DNA of 64,000 bases, from NCBI GenBank assembly GCA_950295325.1, contig OX485808.1, positions 22,340,527 to 22,404,526 of the forward strand, given 5' to 3'. A model generated the notes under the pieces. It saw only the letters and a program-made list of their open reading frames with translations. It was not told where the DNA came from and made no database searches. Origin of the DNA: Polytrichum commune (lineage: Eukaryota; Streptophyta; Polytrichopsida; Polytrichales; Polytrichaceae). The translations under genes were made by a program, and so were the position numbers. Positions 35,936 to 46,497 of the stretch are shown here, piece by piece (position 1 is the stretch's first letter; every line of letters starts with the position of its first letter).

Positions 35936-37501
35936 AGCTCGGTTTAGGATTTTAGCTCAAGAATTTGAGGCCCTTCATGAAATTGCTCACATTATAGGAG
36001 CAATCGATAGATCTCATATTCCGATCCTTGCACCTCTAATTGGAAGAGAAGATTATTATTACAGAAAATCATTTCATTCGGCTTTATTGCAAAGTATAGT
36101 AAATACAAAATGTGTCATTTGGGATTATGAATTTGGATGCATAGGAAGTATGCACGATTGGACATTGTTTCAATTAACAAAAGTTGAAAGAGATTGCATT
36201 AAAGGCAAATTCTTACCTTATAAGTTGATTGGAGATTGCGCATATCCAGTGCGGCCGTGGATTTAAAGCCCATTCAAAGGGTGTGTAGAAGGTTTAGAAG
36301 ATTACAAAACAATTTGAATTTTTTCTTTTAAAGTTCTATTTGTATGTGTATAGAACGTGCTTTCAAGATATTGAAAGGTAGATGACAAATCATTATAAGA
36401 AAAATTGACATACCATTACGACATATGATTGATATAGTTGCTAAATGTATTGTACTACTCAATATCTGTACACATGGAAATGACAAATTTGATATAGAAT
36501 GGATAGAAGAAGCAGAAAGAAAACTGAACTCGGGGGGTTCACTGGTGAAAATCGTAGAACAACGTGTGATAAAAAATAGGGTCTAATATATTCATTGTAG
36601 ATAAATTTTGTCAAAAACTTACATATAATATAGGGGTGTCAGCCCAAAACCCTCGCCCCTGTACGTCGTAGTCCGGGTGAGAGTCCTGGACTAACATGCG
36701 CTATATTGAAGTCACTGAGTCATTGGGATTAGACTCCCCTCATACCCCACAACATAAATATTAAACCCACACTTTATTTTTTAAAAACAAGAATAACAAA
36801 CATTAAGAAATGCTCTCATTCATTACTTTCCTCCCCCACATACTCACCAAGGTACATCCATTTCTTACTCCCCAACCTTATCCTACATGCCAAAATCATA
36901 TACTAACTTCCTCAATTTCCTAATGGCATGAAACCCATCCTCACACACGAGGTGGCTATGCCCTTAGTTTTTATTTAACTACTCAGTCAAAACCCAATGT
37001 TGGGGTCCTACTCAACTACCTATTGCTCCAACCACCTTGCATAAGTCCATACCCATGCCACAACCGGCACAGTAGCCTTAACTCACTGAATCAAGCCCAA
37101 CCAGTACCTTAATCGGCCTTCTGTCGCCACCCTGGTCTAGCCACCTAGCTCAATAGTTCTAGCACCCTGTATGAGCTCAAAATGGTTGCTTATATTTGTT
37201 TTATGCTTAGAGTTTACTTAGAATTGCATTTGGAGTGTTATTGAAACAATCAAAAGTATAAAGAGAGTGAGGCTTGGTGTGGTTTATGTTTTAGGTCTTA
37301 AACCTATTTGTGTGGTTAATTAGAAGCTTAGTGACATTAGGGAGTGTTTTGGTTAAGTGTGTAGTGTTGATGAAGCAAGGGGAAGGGCCTTGGATTTAAA
37401 TGTTTGAATTAGAACATGTTCTTGTTGGTTTAGAGGATGAGGATTTAGTGGATAAGATAAGGTCCTACTAAGTAGGAGAAGGTTAAGGGGTTTGTGGTCT
37501 T

Positions 37502-37682
37502 GGGTGTCTCTCTCTCCCTCTCTCCCTCTCTCCCTCTCTCTCCCTCTCTCTCTCCCCCTCTCTCCCTCTCCCTCTCTCCCCCTCTCTCTCTCCCCCTCTC
37601 TCCCTCTCTCTCTCTCCCTCTCTCCCTCTCTCTCTCCCCCTCTCTCTCCCCCTCTCTCCCTCTCTCTCTCTCCCTCTCTCTT
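37502..37682. repeat. (TC)n/(CCCTCT)n low-complexity tract
   Basis: About 180 bp of almost pure pyrimidine on the plus strand, with CTCTCTC and CCCTCTC units. ORFs on both strands through it are artefacts of the repeat. Confidence 0.95.
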
Positions 37683-37694
37683 CTACCCCTCCCC

Positions 37695-38010
37695 ACTACC
37701 GAATGTAGTGCTGGATTAAGCTGCAGCTACCGAATTAGTGCTGGACTGAGTTGCAGCTGCCGAATGTAGTGCTGGACTGAGTTGCAGTTGCCGAATTAGT
37801 GCTGGACTGAGTTGCAGCTGCCGAATTAGTGTTGGATTGAGTTGCAGTTGCCGAATGTAGTGCTGGATTGAGTTGCAGTTGCCGAATTAGTGTTGGATTG
37901 AGTTGCAGCTGCCAAATTAGTGCTGGACTAAGTTGCAGCTGCCGAATGGGATGCTGGATGGAGTTGCAGCTGCCGAATGTAGTGTTGGATGGAGGTGCAG
38001 CTGCCTAATC
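37695..38010. repeat. 30/31-bp minisatellite, ~10 copies
   Basis: The unit reads GTGCTGGACTGAGTTGCAGC then TGCCGAATTA (30 bp) or TGCCGAATGTA (31 bp). About ten copies with scattered C/T changes; the short and long forms are mixed along the array. Every unit keeps the TGCAG core with inverted CTGCA partners. It lies within LTR copy 37183-38376. Confidence 0.93.
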
Positions 38011-38376
38011 TTAGGGGTTGGGCCTCGAGGGAATTAGGGAGATGCCTAAAGGGGTTGAAACCGAGGTGATATAAAGGGGGGGAAGCCCATAGTGCTACAC
38101 TAGATTATGGGATAGTTAGTTAATTAGGTTATTGCTTAATATTAGCTTAGATAGTTAGCTCATTAGCAAGCTAGGAGAATGTTATGATTGTGATGATAAA
38201 GAAGAGCGTTTGTTAACGCTTGTAATATTATCATGAAATGGATTGGTGTGCAAGATTTGATGGGAAATGTAATGGATTCTCACGAATTTGGTAAGATGGA
38301 GTTATGGGAACACGAATGTGATATCCATTCCCTCACCCGGACTAGGACGCTTAAGGGTGGGTGGTTTGGCCTCACA

Positions 38377-39200
38377 CCCTGCCATCCATTCCTCGCCCCC
38401 CCCCCCCCCGCTGGGATCTCTCTCAACCTCACCGAATTCCCCCTAGCCCTTGTGACCGCCTATCCCACACCCAGTTGGCGGCTGCCCAGCAGCTCTGGGA
38501 GCTCCTCTGGTGGCTGCCTACTGCGGCCACTCTCCACTGAACCGCGGCCTTCCAACACCGCCTCCTCCCCTGATTGCTTCAGGGTTTAAATCCACCGGAT
38601 ACCCATCACCCCCTTGCAACTTATCCAGCATCACAATGTCAGAGAGGGGGGGGGGGGGGAGAAATTGGCTACATTACTCGTGTCCCCCCTCGCATTCTTC
38701 AAACATCCTTCCTCCCCCATTGCAGTGCACCTGTGCTTTGCAGAGAAAAAACTTCCACCTGAATCCCCCCTGGTATCCAGTACGTGTACCCACTCTCTGC
38801 CTCTATTTCCCGGCTGGATTGTGAGTGCCGAGTTGGAATTCCGAGGCCCTGATGCCTCCTTTCTTGCGCCTCTTCCCCCTGATATGATATCATACTGGTT
38901 GGGTTGCGACCAACACCACTCCACTCATAGCCGCAGCTGCAGCTAAAACTGTATATTGCGCATCCCCCAGGGCAGTCCGCCCACCCAATCGATCAACATT
39001 CAGCCCTTACCTCGCATCCCTTCAAGCTTCCCCTTGCTCCGCCTCGTAACCTTGCTGCTCCCTCTTTCTCAGACGTTCTCCTCTCTTGCTGCCTCCAGCG
39101 GCACCCCCTGGCCTCTCCTTCGATCCAAGATTGTCGAGACCTGATCCACCTGAGGGTCCGATCCCTCTAAAACAGCCCACCCTACATCCTAAAACGGACA
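38377..39200. other. GC-rich spacer within the nested LTR region
   Basis: Cytosine-rich on plus, with a run of 14 C near 38396-38409 and of 14 G near 38647-38660. Several overlapping ORFs (62-118 codons) in different frames have Pro/Ser-rich, non-conserved products. I treat this as LTR interior, not a gene. Confidence 0.5.
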
Positions 39201-39903
39201 CTTAACCCGACATAAGTCGAGACTACGGTACTTCCCCCTAGTGCTAACCCCCTTAACATTAAGCTTTAACAAAACAACTAATCAATCACTAATTCGACTA
39301 ACCCGGTCTCAACCGATGACATGCCCATTCGAGCATCTAAACACAATTCAAACTTAAAAGCTTAAAAGCTTCAACCTTTTTATCTTTTGCATATTTGAAT
39401 ATAATCAAAAAGCCTACAGTCCTAATTGTCTTCAGGTTAAAAACACATGTGGACACCAATTTGGGCTCATAAGGGGGTTTTAAAATAGTGAAAAAAGATT
39501 ACATGTAAAATACCATTACATCTTTATTTCAAAAAATACCATACCTTATAATATTTTCTGCAAGGTAAATAGCCCCCCAATAAATAGGTCCCGAACGCAC
39601 GTGTATGCAAAATATAAGAGGGAGTGAACCCCCCGAGGAACTGAATAGACGTATAGATAATAGATTATTGAAAGAAGGACAAAAAAATGAGGGTTGAATT
39701 AACAACAATAGATGATATTATAAATATTAGTATTACAAAAAATAATGCAAAAAAAACATAAGAAGTTGATAAAGACACTGAAAATTTCTTGATAAAAAAA
39801 ATAAAAATGATGAAAATTTATTGTTGGAAGGTACAAAAATACATATACCAATAGTTAAATCTTTGTGGCAGACAATTTAAAAAAAAAAATCAAACCTATA
39901 ATT

Positions 39904-40113
39904 TCAGGATATGCTCATATTTCTACTGTCCTCTACAGATTGCGGCATTTGATTTCCAATCACTTCTACATTTTCATTATTGAACAACTGAAAATAATTG
40001 ATATTTCTACTTCTTAATGAGGGTCCATGCAATCCGAATTGTGGTTGATTCCACAACATCCAAGGAGAATTTTGGCTCCATTGTTGGATTTCGGAACTAC
40101 TCCCATCTTGCAA
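39904..40113 (-). pseudogene. candidate second Harbinger gene (ORF1) N-terminal fragment
   Basis: A 69-codon minus-strand ORF (MQDGSSSEIQQWSQNSPWML...), rich in Gln, Asn and Ser, between the transposase tail and the right end of element D. PIF/Harbinger elements carry a second, Myb/SANT-like gene, usually with a Gln/Asn-rich N-terminus, facing the transposase, and the position and orientation fit. No Myb-like domain is legible beyond it, so it is truncated or decayed. The assignment rests mainly on context. Confidence 0.45.
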
Positions 40114-40582
40114 GAATCATGTCATTAAAGACAAAAAAAAATTCAAAAAAATTCAATTTTAAAAAATTATCTACATACAACAAACTATAAGAACTTCAAC
40201 TTTTGGGCATTTGCAAGAAACGAACATCTGCCTCTTATTAACTAATATGCCCTAAAAAAATTAATGTTGAAAAAAATATTAAAATATTCATACCAGCCAT
40301 TGACATTTGTTTCACTGCCATGGTCTGCCAAAGTTTGCGTCATGCCTACCTCTTGGAGGCTAGGTGAGCTTGACGTAAATTCCGACAGACCATGTACCCT
40401 TATCTATAGCTTGCCATGTAGAACTCCATGTAGACTTTTCATCCACGAACTTTTCTCTGGGCCTTTAGGCCTTCAACTTCTAGTGTGAAGTGAACTTGGA
40501 TGGTCTCCGCCTTTTCGACCAATGAGAACTCTTACATTGCCATGGTCAGGAGCCTTCAGACTTGTGTGTGAAGTGACCCTCA

Positions 40583-41954
40583 ACAAAAATAGAGAATTTA
40601 TCTTTTTGTGCCGATTTTCCACGTCCCCCTCACCTATGTTGACAATCCAATTGCCACCACAATCAGGAATAACACAAAATACCATTCTATAACAATGAAC
40701 CTTCATTTAGGTTGGAGTTTGAGTTGAACCAGAATCGGAAGGGATGGAGCCGTGTTGAGAGGATGGTGGTTATGTGTCCAAATGTGTGCCAAAATTTGTT
40801 CATATGCACAAATCTACTGGGATGCAGTATATGTGGATGCGAGCTTGTTGGAGTTGTGTGGGAAGCAGATTCCCTAGGTTTCACAACAAACCACATTCAT
40901 GCCGCAAGTGTTAGATTATGGCAGTAGACACCACCACATGACAACCAATGCCAACGAAGCACCAAAACTAAAAATACTAATTCCACAAAAAAATCGTCAC
41001 CCATTTGGGTGAATTGCAACATGTATGAGTGACATAACATCCACACAACCCACTTGCCATACAAAGTACGTGTGTGAACTTCGAAAACCCCCACTAGCGG
41101 CAACCCTCCCACCCAAAATGCATACCCAAAACATGCACCCAACACTTACCGACTGGTCACCAAAGTTGTGACAGTTGCCCCTATTGCGTACCATGGGTAC
41201 CTTGGGTACCAAAATATACAATATTGAAAACCAAATTGGTATTCACCCAATGGCACCAACCTGTAGTGAAAACGACAACAAAATTTAGGATGGCAGTCAA
41301 ATTGACAGTCAACTTCGAGTAACCGCCACCATAGGGCAATGTACACGATTTCTTCTATTGAAAGCTCTCGCATGTAGGGTAAGGTCTTCAAACTTGGGTC
41401 TATCAAAGTTGTGTAGCTACATATTGCATTGACTAACCTACTTGGCAACCACCTTCCATTTCTCAAGCATCTAAGTGTTATAGGGACTAACCTCTATTGA
41501 AAAGCCATTTTCCCTACTACCCTCCAACCTGGATGGATTTGATGGAAATTACATTATTGCATTTAAAAAACAAAATTTGCAAGATTTCTACTTCCAGACA
41601 AATAAAAATGTAAATTTTTTAATGAAAAAGGCGATTTTCAAATTTTCCAAAGTCTATTTTGAAAAATAAATTAAATCTTAGACTCAAACCGCCCATGTAA
41701 GACAATATGCTACGGGTAATTATCCACATATCAATTCAAGTTCACCTGCAAGTGGCACTTCCTTCCCATGGTGCATATGCTTTAAATTCTGCACCCAACC
41801 CCTAAACCAGTCACATTAGGATTTTCTTTGCTCAAGTTTAGAGTAGTAATGTGGGGCTCTTGGAATAAGCCCACGCAAATCTTCTTGCACCCATGGAGGC
41901 TGAAGCTCTTGGATATGTCAAGAGCCCCCCCCCCCCCCCCCTCAGATCCCCTAT
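40583..41954. other. intergenic, no gene seen
   Basis: Overlapping minus-strand ORFs (82-106 codons) between 40.9 and 41.5 kb have no conserved motif. A run of about 18 C lies near 41925-41942. Confidence 0.45.
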
Positions 41955-42200
41955 GCCCTTGTTCTAAGGTAAGTGGGTCTAATTCAAACTGTCCTCTTAA
42001 ACGGGTACCTGTAATTGAGTAGTGTGTGGTTATGTGTGGATCTAAGAACGGCTATCAAAAAGACATGAGTCCAAGAGAGACAGGACTATATATGTGCTCA
42101 AAATGTGTTGATCATTCTAGGCCCAATAGTCAACGTAATTGGAGGGACCCTTCCTATATGATCATTTTATTGAGAAAGAGAAACTTCGCTTTGACAGCAC
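41955..42200 (+). repeat. dispersed repeat family R1, copy 3
   Basis: Shares 'gtgtggatctaagaa', 'agacatgagtc.aa', 'tgctcaaaat', 'attctaggcccaatagtcaac' and 'aattggaggga' with 26205-26430. It ends shortly before the tandem repeat at 42215. Confidence 0.65.
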
Positions 42201-42214
42201 ACAAGATGTTCATA

Positions 42215-42736
42215 CAAGTTTGAAAAAGAGGGATATACAAGCATAATTTAGATTTGCTAATCATCTTGCACTAATTGCGAGCTTGAAAAAGAGGTACTAT
42301 ACAGGCACGATTTGGATTTGCTAATAACCTGGCACTAATTGCGAGCTTGAAAAAGAAGGACTATACAGGCATAATTTGGATTTGCTAATCGTCTTGCACT
42401 AATTGCGAGCTTGAAAAAGAGGTACTACACAGGCATGATTTCGATTTGCTAATCATCTGGCACTAATTGTGAGCTTGAAAAAGAGGGACTATACAGGCAT
42501 GGATTTGCTAATCATCTTGCGCTAATAGCGAGCTTGAAAAAGAGGGACTATACAGGCACGATTTGGATTTGCTAATCATCTTGCACTGATTGCGAGCTTG
42601 AAAAAGAGGGACTATAGAGGGACTATACAGGCACGATTTGGATTTGCTAATCATCTTGCACTAATTGCGAGCTTGAAAAAAGGGAGTATACAGGCACGAT
42701 TTGGATTTGCTAATCATCTTGCACTAATTGCGTGCT
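42215..42736. repeat. ~64-bp tandem repeat, 8 copies, 3' of the P450
   Basis: The unit is GGACTATACAGGCACGATTT-GGATTTGCTAATCATCTTGC-ACTAATTGCGAGCTTGAAAA-AGAG. Copies are 90% or more alike by eye; one has an internal 8-bp loss and one has a short partial reduplication near 42605-42620. The last copy stops about 70 bp from the P450 stop codon (42806), so the array is probably in or next to its 3' untranslated region. Its contiguity and absence of unique spacers exclude CRISPR. Confidence 0.93.
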
Positions 42737-42805
42737 TTGAAGCCTACGAGGAAGTGGGTGCAGTGCGAAAAGTGCCCGTGTGAGGCGCACTTGCGTGAAG
42801 CCTTT

Positions 42806-45404
42806 CTAGAGCAGAAACGCAGGGCTCTTGGGATGGGCGACCAAGGAAAGGGGGATCTTCTTGCACATCACGAGGCCGAAGCTCTCGGCCATATCGAGAT
42901 TACCTCCCGCGGTTCGGATTAGGTCTTCAGGCAGGGACCAGTCGAAGGTGTGAAGAAGGTGAGCTAGAAGCAACGAGGTCATTAAATCGCCGAGAGCGGG
43001 AGCCGGACACATCCGGCGCCCGGCACTAAACGGAATGAGCTGGTAGGAATTAAACCCCGAGGTAGGGTTCAAGTCCGGACGGTCCACAAACCGTTGCGGA
43101 TTGAACGTTTCCGGGTCTTCGTAGACGCTCGGGTCGCGGTGAATGGCGAAGATATTGAGCGTCAGGTACGTATTGGGTGGGAGGTTGTACCCGGCGATGG
43201 TGGATGCTTCGGTGGAGAGACGAGGAAGAGCCAACGGTGCCGCCGGGTGCATGCGGTAGGCTTCTTTCACGATGGCCCGGAGGTAAGGGAGGTTAGGGAT
43301 ATCCGATTCTTGCACCAGGCGGTTGGGGCCGATCACTGTCTCCAGCTCGCGTTGTGCGCGCTTCATTTCTTCCGGGTGTAAGATGAGCTCCGCCATTGCC
43401 CACTCTACAGTGGTTGAAGCGGTGTCGGTTCCGCCCGTGAGCATGTTCTGCACCCAATGCTCACCCCGTTAGAGCAAATTCCCACCCCCGTTGCCGTATC
43501 CACCTAACAACAGTCATTTCTGTTATAAAAGTGCATGTTACCAGTGTCCGGGGAGATTTTTGGGCATAATCGGTCGAGATCCTAGTGCTTCCAAGTCCAA
43601 CCGGTTACATATTGACATCTTTCGGTTTTTCTTTATTACTTCGAGGTAGATCCTCTAGATTCCTCTAGAATGATGGGTAATCTTCCTGAAGTCTAAACCT
43701 CCAGTTGTATGAAAGGATAACTCTATTTTGGTGGAAAATTTGCGGTGAGGGAGGGCTGAGTCGCACCCCATCGCTGTATCTGCATGCTACATGCAGAAAA
43801 AGTGGATGCGGCCATCCATTGTTTCCACCGCAAACTCTCAACAAACACAAGGAGACGAGCAATCAATAATCTTGTTTCCCCTTGGAGTTTGACCTAAATG
43901 TGATGCCTTCATTCAACTAAAATGGTCAAGAGTGTTTTGATTGAGAATCTCTTTACCATATGTTTTTGCAAGACAACGTGAAATCGATGAAGTTTTTCCC
44001 CGTGTGCGGATATGGATACAGCAACTGGTGGGAGAATGCACCCACTGCGTCCGCGTCCGCAAATAGTGGATGGATGCACGAGGATTTGTGGATTCGGATA
44101 CAACAATGGGTGACCTCGCTCTTAAGAAATGTCAAGGAATCCTAACCCCAAGGCAGTCTAGTGAAGAATTGAAAGAAAACATATGAAAGGCATGGAAGAA
44201 GAGAGGGATTGCACTTGCTCAGGGTTTTTTACCGTGAGTACCGTGACGATGGTTCTATCCGACAGGGGTTCCCCATCTCCCAGGGGCGATGCCAACAATA
44301 CATCAACAAAGTCTGGAACGTAATCAGCCTCGTCATTATGTCCCTGCTGCCTTTCTTTGGCGCGTTCCCTGTGCTTCTCCACCTCGAACACTTTGTTCGT
44401 CACCGAGGTCTCGAATTCGTAAATGCGCTTGAACTCTGAATGGTAACCTTGCAACTTTGGAATGAAGCTCAGGAATGGCACATAGTCGCTTATGATGAAT
44501 GTTGCAGTAGCACGATGCGTTCGATTTATCATCTCCTCCAAGTCTTCCTTCCCTTGCTGATCCTTCGCTCTGTGTCCATAATACCTGTGAAAATCTCGGT
44601 TGAGGAGGCTAGAATTACAACTATAGAGAATACTCATAACATTATTAGGCTCCCATGTTCCATGGAGACCTTGCCAGGGTTCTAAGGCCGAAGCCATCGT
44701 TTTTGAGAATCACAAAAGGTGTTCATTTCCGGCCCTTGGCCAGCTCGATCTCTTGCCTCAAGTAAGCGACGCGTCGAGCTTAGCAATGTTATGCTTACTG
44801 CATTCTATAGTATTGCAAAAAAAACCAATAAAAAAGCATAGAGTATGGATAAACTCCTCCACGGAAAGTGCCATTGAAATAAAGGATAATTGTACCTAGT
44901 GTAGTTACGAACCTCTTGTTGGTGAGCATCCTGGTCATGTTGTTGGCAGCCACACCATACAGCTTCAGCTTCAAGTTCACGGCGTTTCCAATCCTCGATT
45001 CTTCCAAGAGACTATGGAGCATGTCGTGAACCTCCTCCGTTCGCACTTTCTCATACGAGGCTTGCCGCTTTGGGGAAAACAGCTCGTTGTTGCACAGTTT
45101 ACGCAGCTGTCGCCAATACTTTCCGTAAGGAGCCCCAAAGTCTTTGTATTCTGTGCTTCCGGAGCGCACATTCCAATACAACCTCGTGGGCCTCGATGAG
45201 AAATTCGCATCGTTGGTTTGGAAGAGCTCCTCCGCCACGGACGCAGTCGAAACCACTATGCACGGCTTCGTACCTGCAACAATCACCAGAACCACCACCA
45301 ATTATTCATCACCATGGTGTTGGTTGGAGTTAGCTTTAATTCTTGGCAGCAACTTGAAGACTAAGCAACACCATATTTTCACACTCACTGGTGGCAACAT
45401 CGAA

Positions 45405-45462
<58 letters not shown>

Positions 45463-46193
45463 CCTCAACATGATCAACAACAACAAATGTTTCACTTAGG
45501 GGACACAAGTCAAGAGTTATCCTTTAATACAACTAGACTTTTCATCACGACTTTGTCCCCTATGATTTCTCATTGGTTGGTTTGCATACAGAATCAATAA
45601 TTCCTTTCCCCTTCCACTTACGATGGTGGGTACTCGGAGATAGAGTTTGGACTTTGAATGAAGAACGACCTATTTCTCGAGGCTCATTGCGGGCTAACTA
45701 AACGCATTCTAACACCTCTTGATTGCCTGTCACAATGAGTTTGACCAACCTCAATGAACTGATATAGTACGTCCGTCTTCATTCAAACATCCACACTGGA
45801 TACATATATACATTCTTGTGCAAAACAATCTACTGCTGACAAAAAGTCATGTGGAGTTAGAGAATCACTAGTCCCATCTTATATTCTTTCAAATCGCTTC
45901 ATGATGGTCATCATACCAAGTCGAAGAAACATGAGACCTCCATACTTGGCCGCAAGAGCACGGAGGGATCGGTGGGGAACATCTTTAGCCTTGGACAGTT
46001 GAGGAAAGTTTCCCACAACTGGCCATGGCCAAGGACCCGGTGGCAATCTCCTCCTTCTCCGCTGTAGGGTTTGGTTGGCAACCATCAAAATAAACATAAC
46101 CACCAACACCGACATCGCTGCAACCCCGACCTCCCACGAATTTCCACCTCTTGCAATGCCGCCATCGCCATCCTGCACCTCTGCCATCATCAT
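42806..46193 (-). CDS. cytochrome P450, A-type (CYP71 clan), 4 exons
   Basis: Minus-strand exons in transcript order: 46193-45917, 45273-44913, 44584-44233, 43447-42806. All introns are GT-AG, the phases agree, and 1632 nt encode 543 aa with no internal stop. Order of motifs: one N-terminal anchor helix (about 22-40), basic stretch, PPGP hinge (51-54), WRQLRKL (C helix), oxygen-binding GGTDTAS (335-341), ExxR in KEAYR (392-395), FNPQRF, and heme loop FSAGRRMCP with ligand Cys477. The family usually has Gly two residues after that Cys; here it is Ala479. Such proteins are ER-anchored monooxygenases using NADPH-P450 reductase. The clan is inferred from overall likeness and the substrate is unknown. 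The start is the first in-frame ATG of three consecutive ATGs. Confidence 0.94.
45407..45458. repeat. (TC)n microsatellite in P450 intron 1
   Basis: A pure CT dinucleotide run of about 52 bp on the plus strand, in the 643-bp intron between P450 exons 1 and 2. ORFs around it are repeat artefacts. Confidence 0.95.
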
Positions 46194-46399
46194 TGCCCAA
46201 CATTTCAATGATTCGATCCTGCAACAGGAGGAATTGCTGCTAACTTAAATAGCTGCACAAATAACACCCAATGCTACATCTAGCCTTCGTCGGGCGCGGT
46301 ACGTTTACCTCGGCGAGCTTCGCAGTTTTTCTTTGGGAGGCCTATTGTGATGATGATGGAGATCCTTAGGGATATTGTCCTTTGTGCATGTATTAAAAA

Positions 46400-46497
46400 A
46401 TAAACACATTGACTTTTTGGTGCATGGTCATTCTTCTTGGTCCACATTTGGTTTACATCCTAGTGAGGGGTCCAAGGGCTTTCAAAACTGCTTGATA
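46400..46497. repeat. fragment of second MITE family
   Basis: About 100 bp matching part of the MITE at 5097-5673: 'ttttggt.ca.ggtcatt.ctcttggtccaca', 'gtttaca.cctagtgaggggtcca.gggcttt'. It lies 200-300 bp upstream of the P450 start codon, between that gene and the Harbinger element at 46593. Confidence 0.7.

Larger units (their letters stand above)
37183..38376 (-). mobile_element. LTR family L1, minus-strand copy
   Basis: On the minus strand it begins TGTGAGGCCAAACCACCCAC and continues with 'cgtcctagtccgggtgaggg', parallel to the starts at 36637 (plus) and 54462 (minus), and ends ...GCAACCA. It includes the (TC)n tract and the 30/31-bp minisatellite. No target duplication is found. Part of the 3' half ('aaaagagtgaggtttgg'-like on plus) is shared with 52.95-53.0 kb. 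Confidence 0.6.
36637..39446 (+). mobile_element. LTR family L1, plus-strand copy, interrupted
   Basis: Begins TGTCAGCCCAAAACCCTCGC, homologous by eye to the reverse complement of the LTR end at 54462 (shared 'cccaaaaccctc.ccc', 'cgtcgtagtcc'). After a block in the opposite orientation (37183-38376) GC-rich sequence resumes. At 39447 the stretch TGTGGACACCAATTTGGGC follows, which also abuts the other copy (minus strand, near 52899). Inference: one LTR split by another. The right boundary and the continuity are not proved. Confidence 0.5.
36529..39638. mobile_element. hAT-like element with LTR insertion(s)
   Basis: Ends CTCGGGGGGTTCACT and AGTGAACCCCCCGAG are exact inverted partners. AACTGAA is found just outside each end (36522-36528 and 39639-39645), a 7-bp (perhaps eroded 8-bp) duplication. 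The transposase C-terminal frame resumes after the right copy. The ends resemble the MITE at 31077-31491. Its own interior (36544-36636 and about 39475-39620) is AT-rich and non-coding; the bulk is LTR DNA inserted later. Confidence 0.78.
34479..39697 (+). pseudogene. Harbinger transposase (DDE_Tnp_4), broken
   Basis: Three separated pieces read in order: 34479-34961 (N-terminal helix-turn-helix part, with NTLCIVREVYGVAESTI), 35936-36528 (catalytic core) and 39639-39697 (C-terminal tail, ending TGA). The core shows HIIGAIDRSHIPI (first Asp), YYRKSFHSALLQ, GSMHDWTLFQ, IGDCAYPVRPW (second Asp) and CIERAFKILKGR (Glu), so the DDE triad is retained. The pieces are separated by a solo LTR and a hAT-like insertion. 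In-frame stops lie near 34887 and 34913 and later near 36265 and 36400, with a frame slip near 36320, so no functional protein is possible. In this superfamily the transposase cuts at the element ends with a Myb-like partner. Confidence 0.88.
34160..40579 (+). mobile_element. PIF/Harbinger element D, 6.4 kb with nested insertions
   Basis: The left end GGGCCACTTCACACACGAGC and right end TGTGTGAAGTGACCC are inverted partners. TCA flanks both sides exactly (34157-34159 and 40580-40582), a three-base duplication as in PIF/Harbinger. It carries a broken transposase on the plus strand and a candidate second gene on the minus strand. About 4.1 kb of its length is later insertions: a solo LTR (34962-35935) and a hAT-like element with LTR sequence inside (36529-39638). 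Removing these leaves about 2.3 kb between the ends. Confidence 0.9.

Noticed and set aside
35703-36266. 187-codon open frame that looks like a gene
   Set aside because: Its first third is LTR sequence read by chance; the rest is the core of the interrupted Harbinger transposase, which has stops on both sides.
37445-37769. ORFs of 75-91 codons on both strands rich in Leu-Ser-Pro or Arg-Glu
   Set aside because: They are translations of the (TC)n tract and have no independent support.
42215-42736. Regular repeat array considered as CRISPR
   Set aside because: Units are contiguous without unique spacers, and the context is a plant nuclear genome.
43094-43381. 95-codon plus-strand ORF
   Set aside because: Antisense shadow of P450 exon 4.
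46194-46208. Five-residue extension of the P450 from a TTG codon
   Set aside because: The first in-frame ATG is at 46193, and the anchor helix lies downstream of it.
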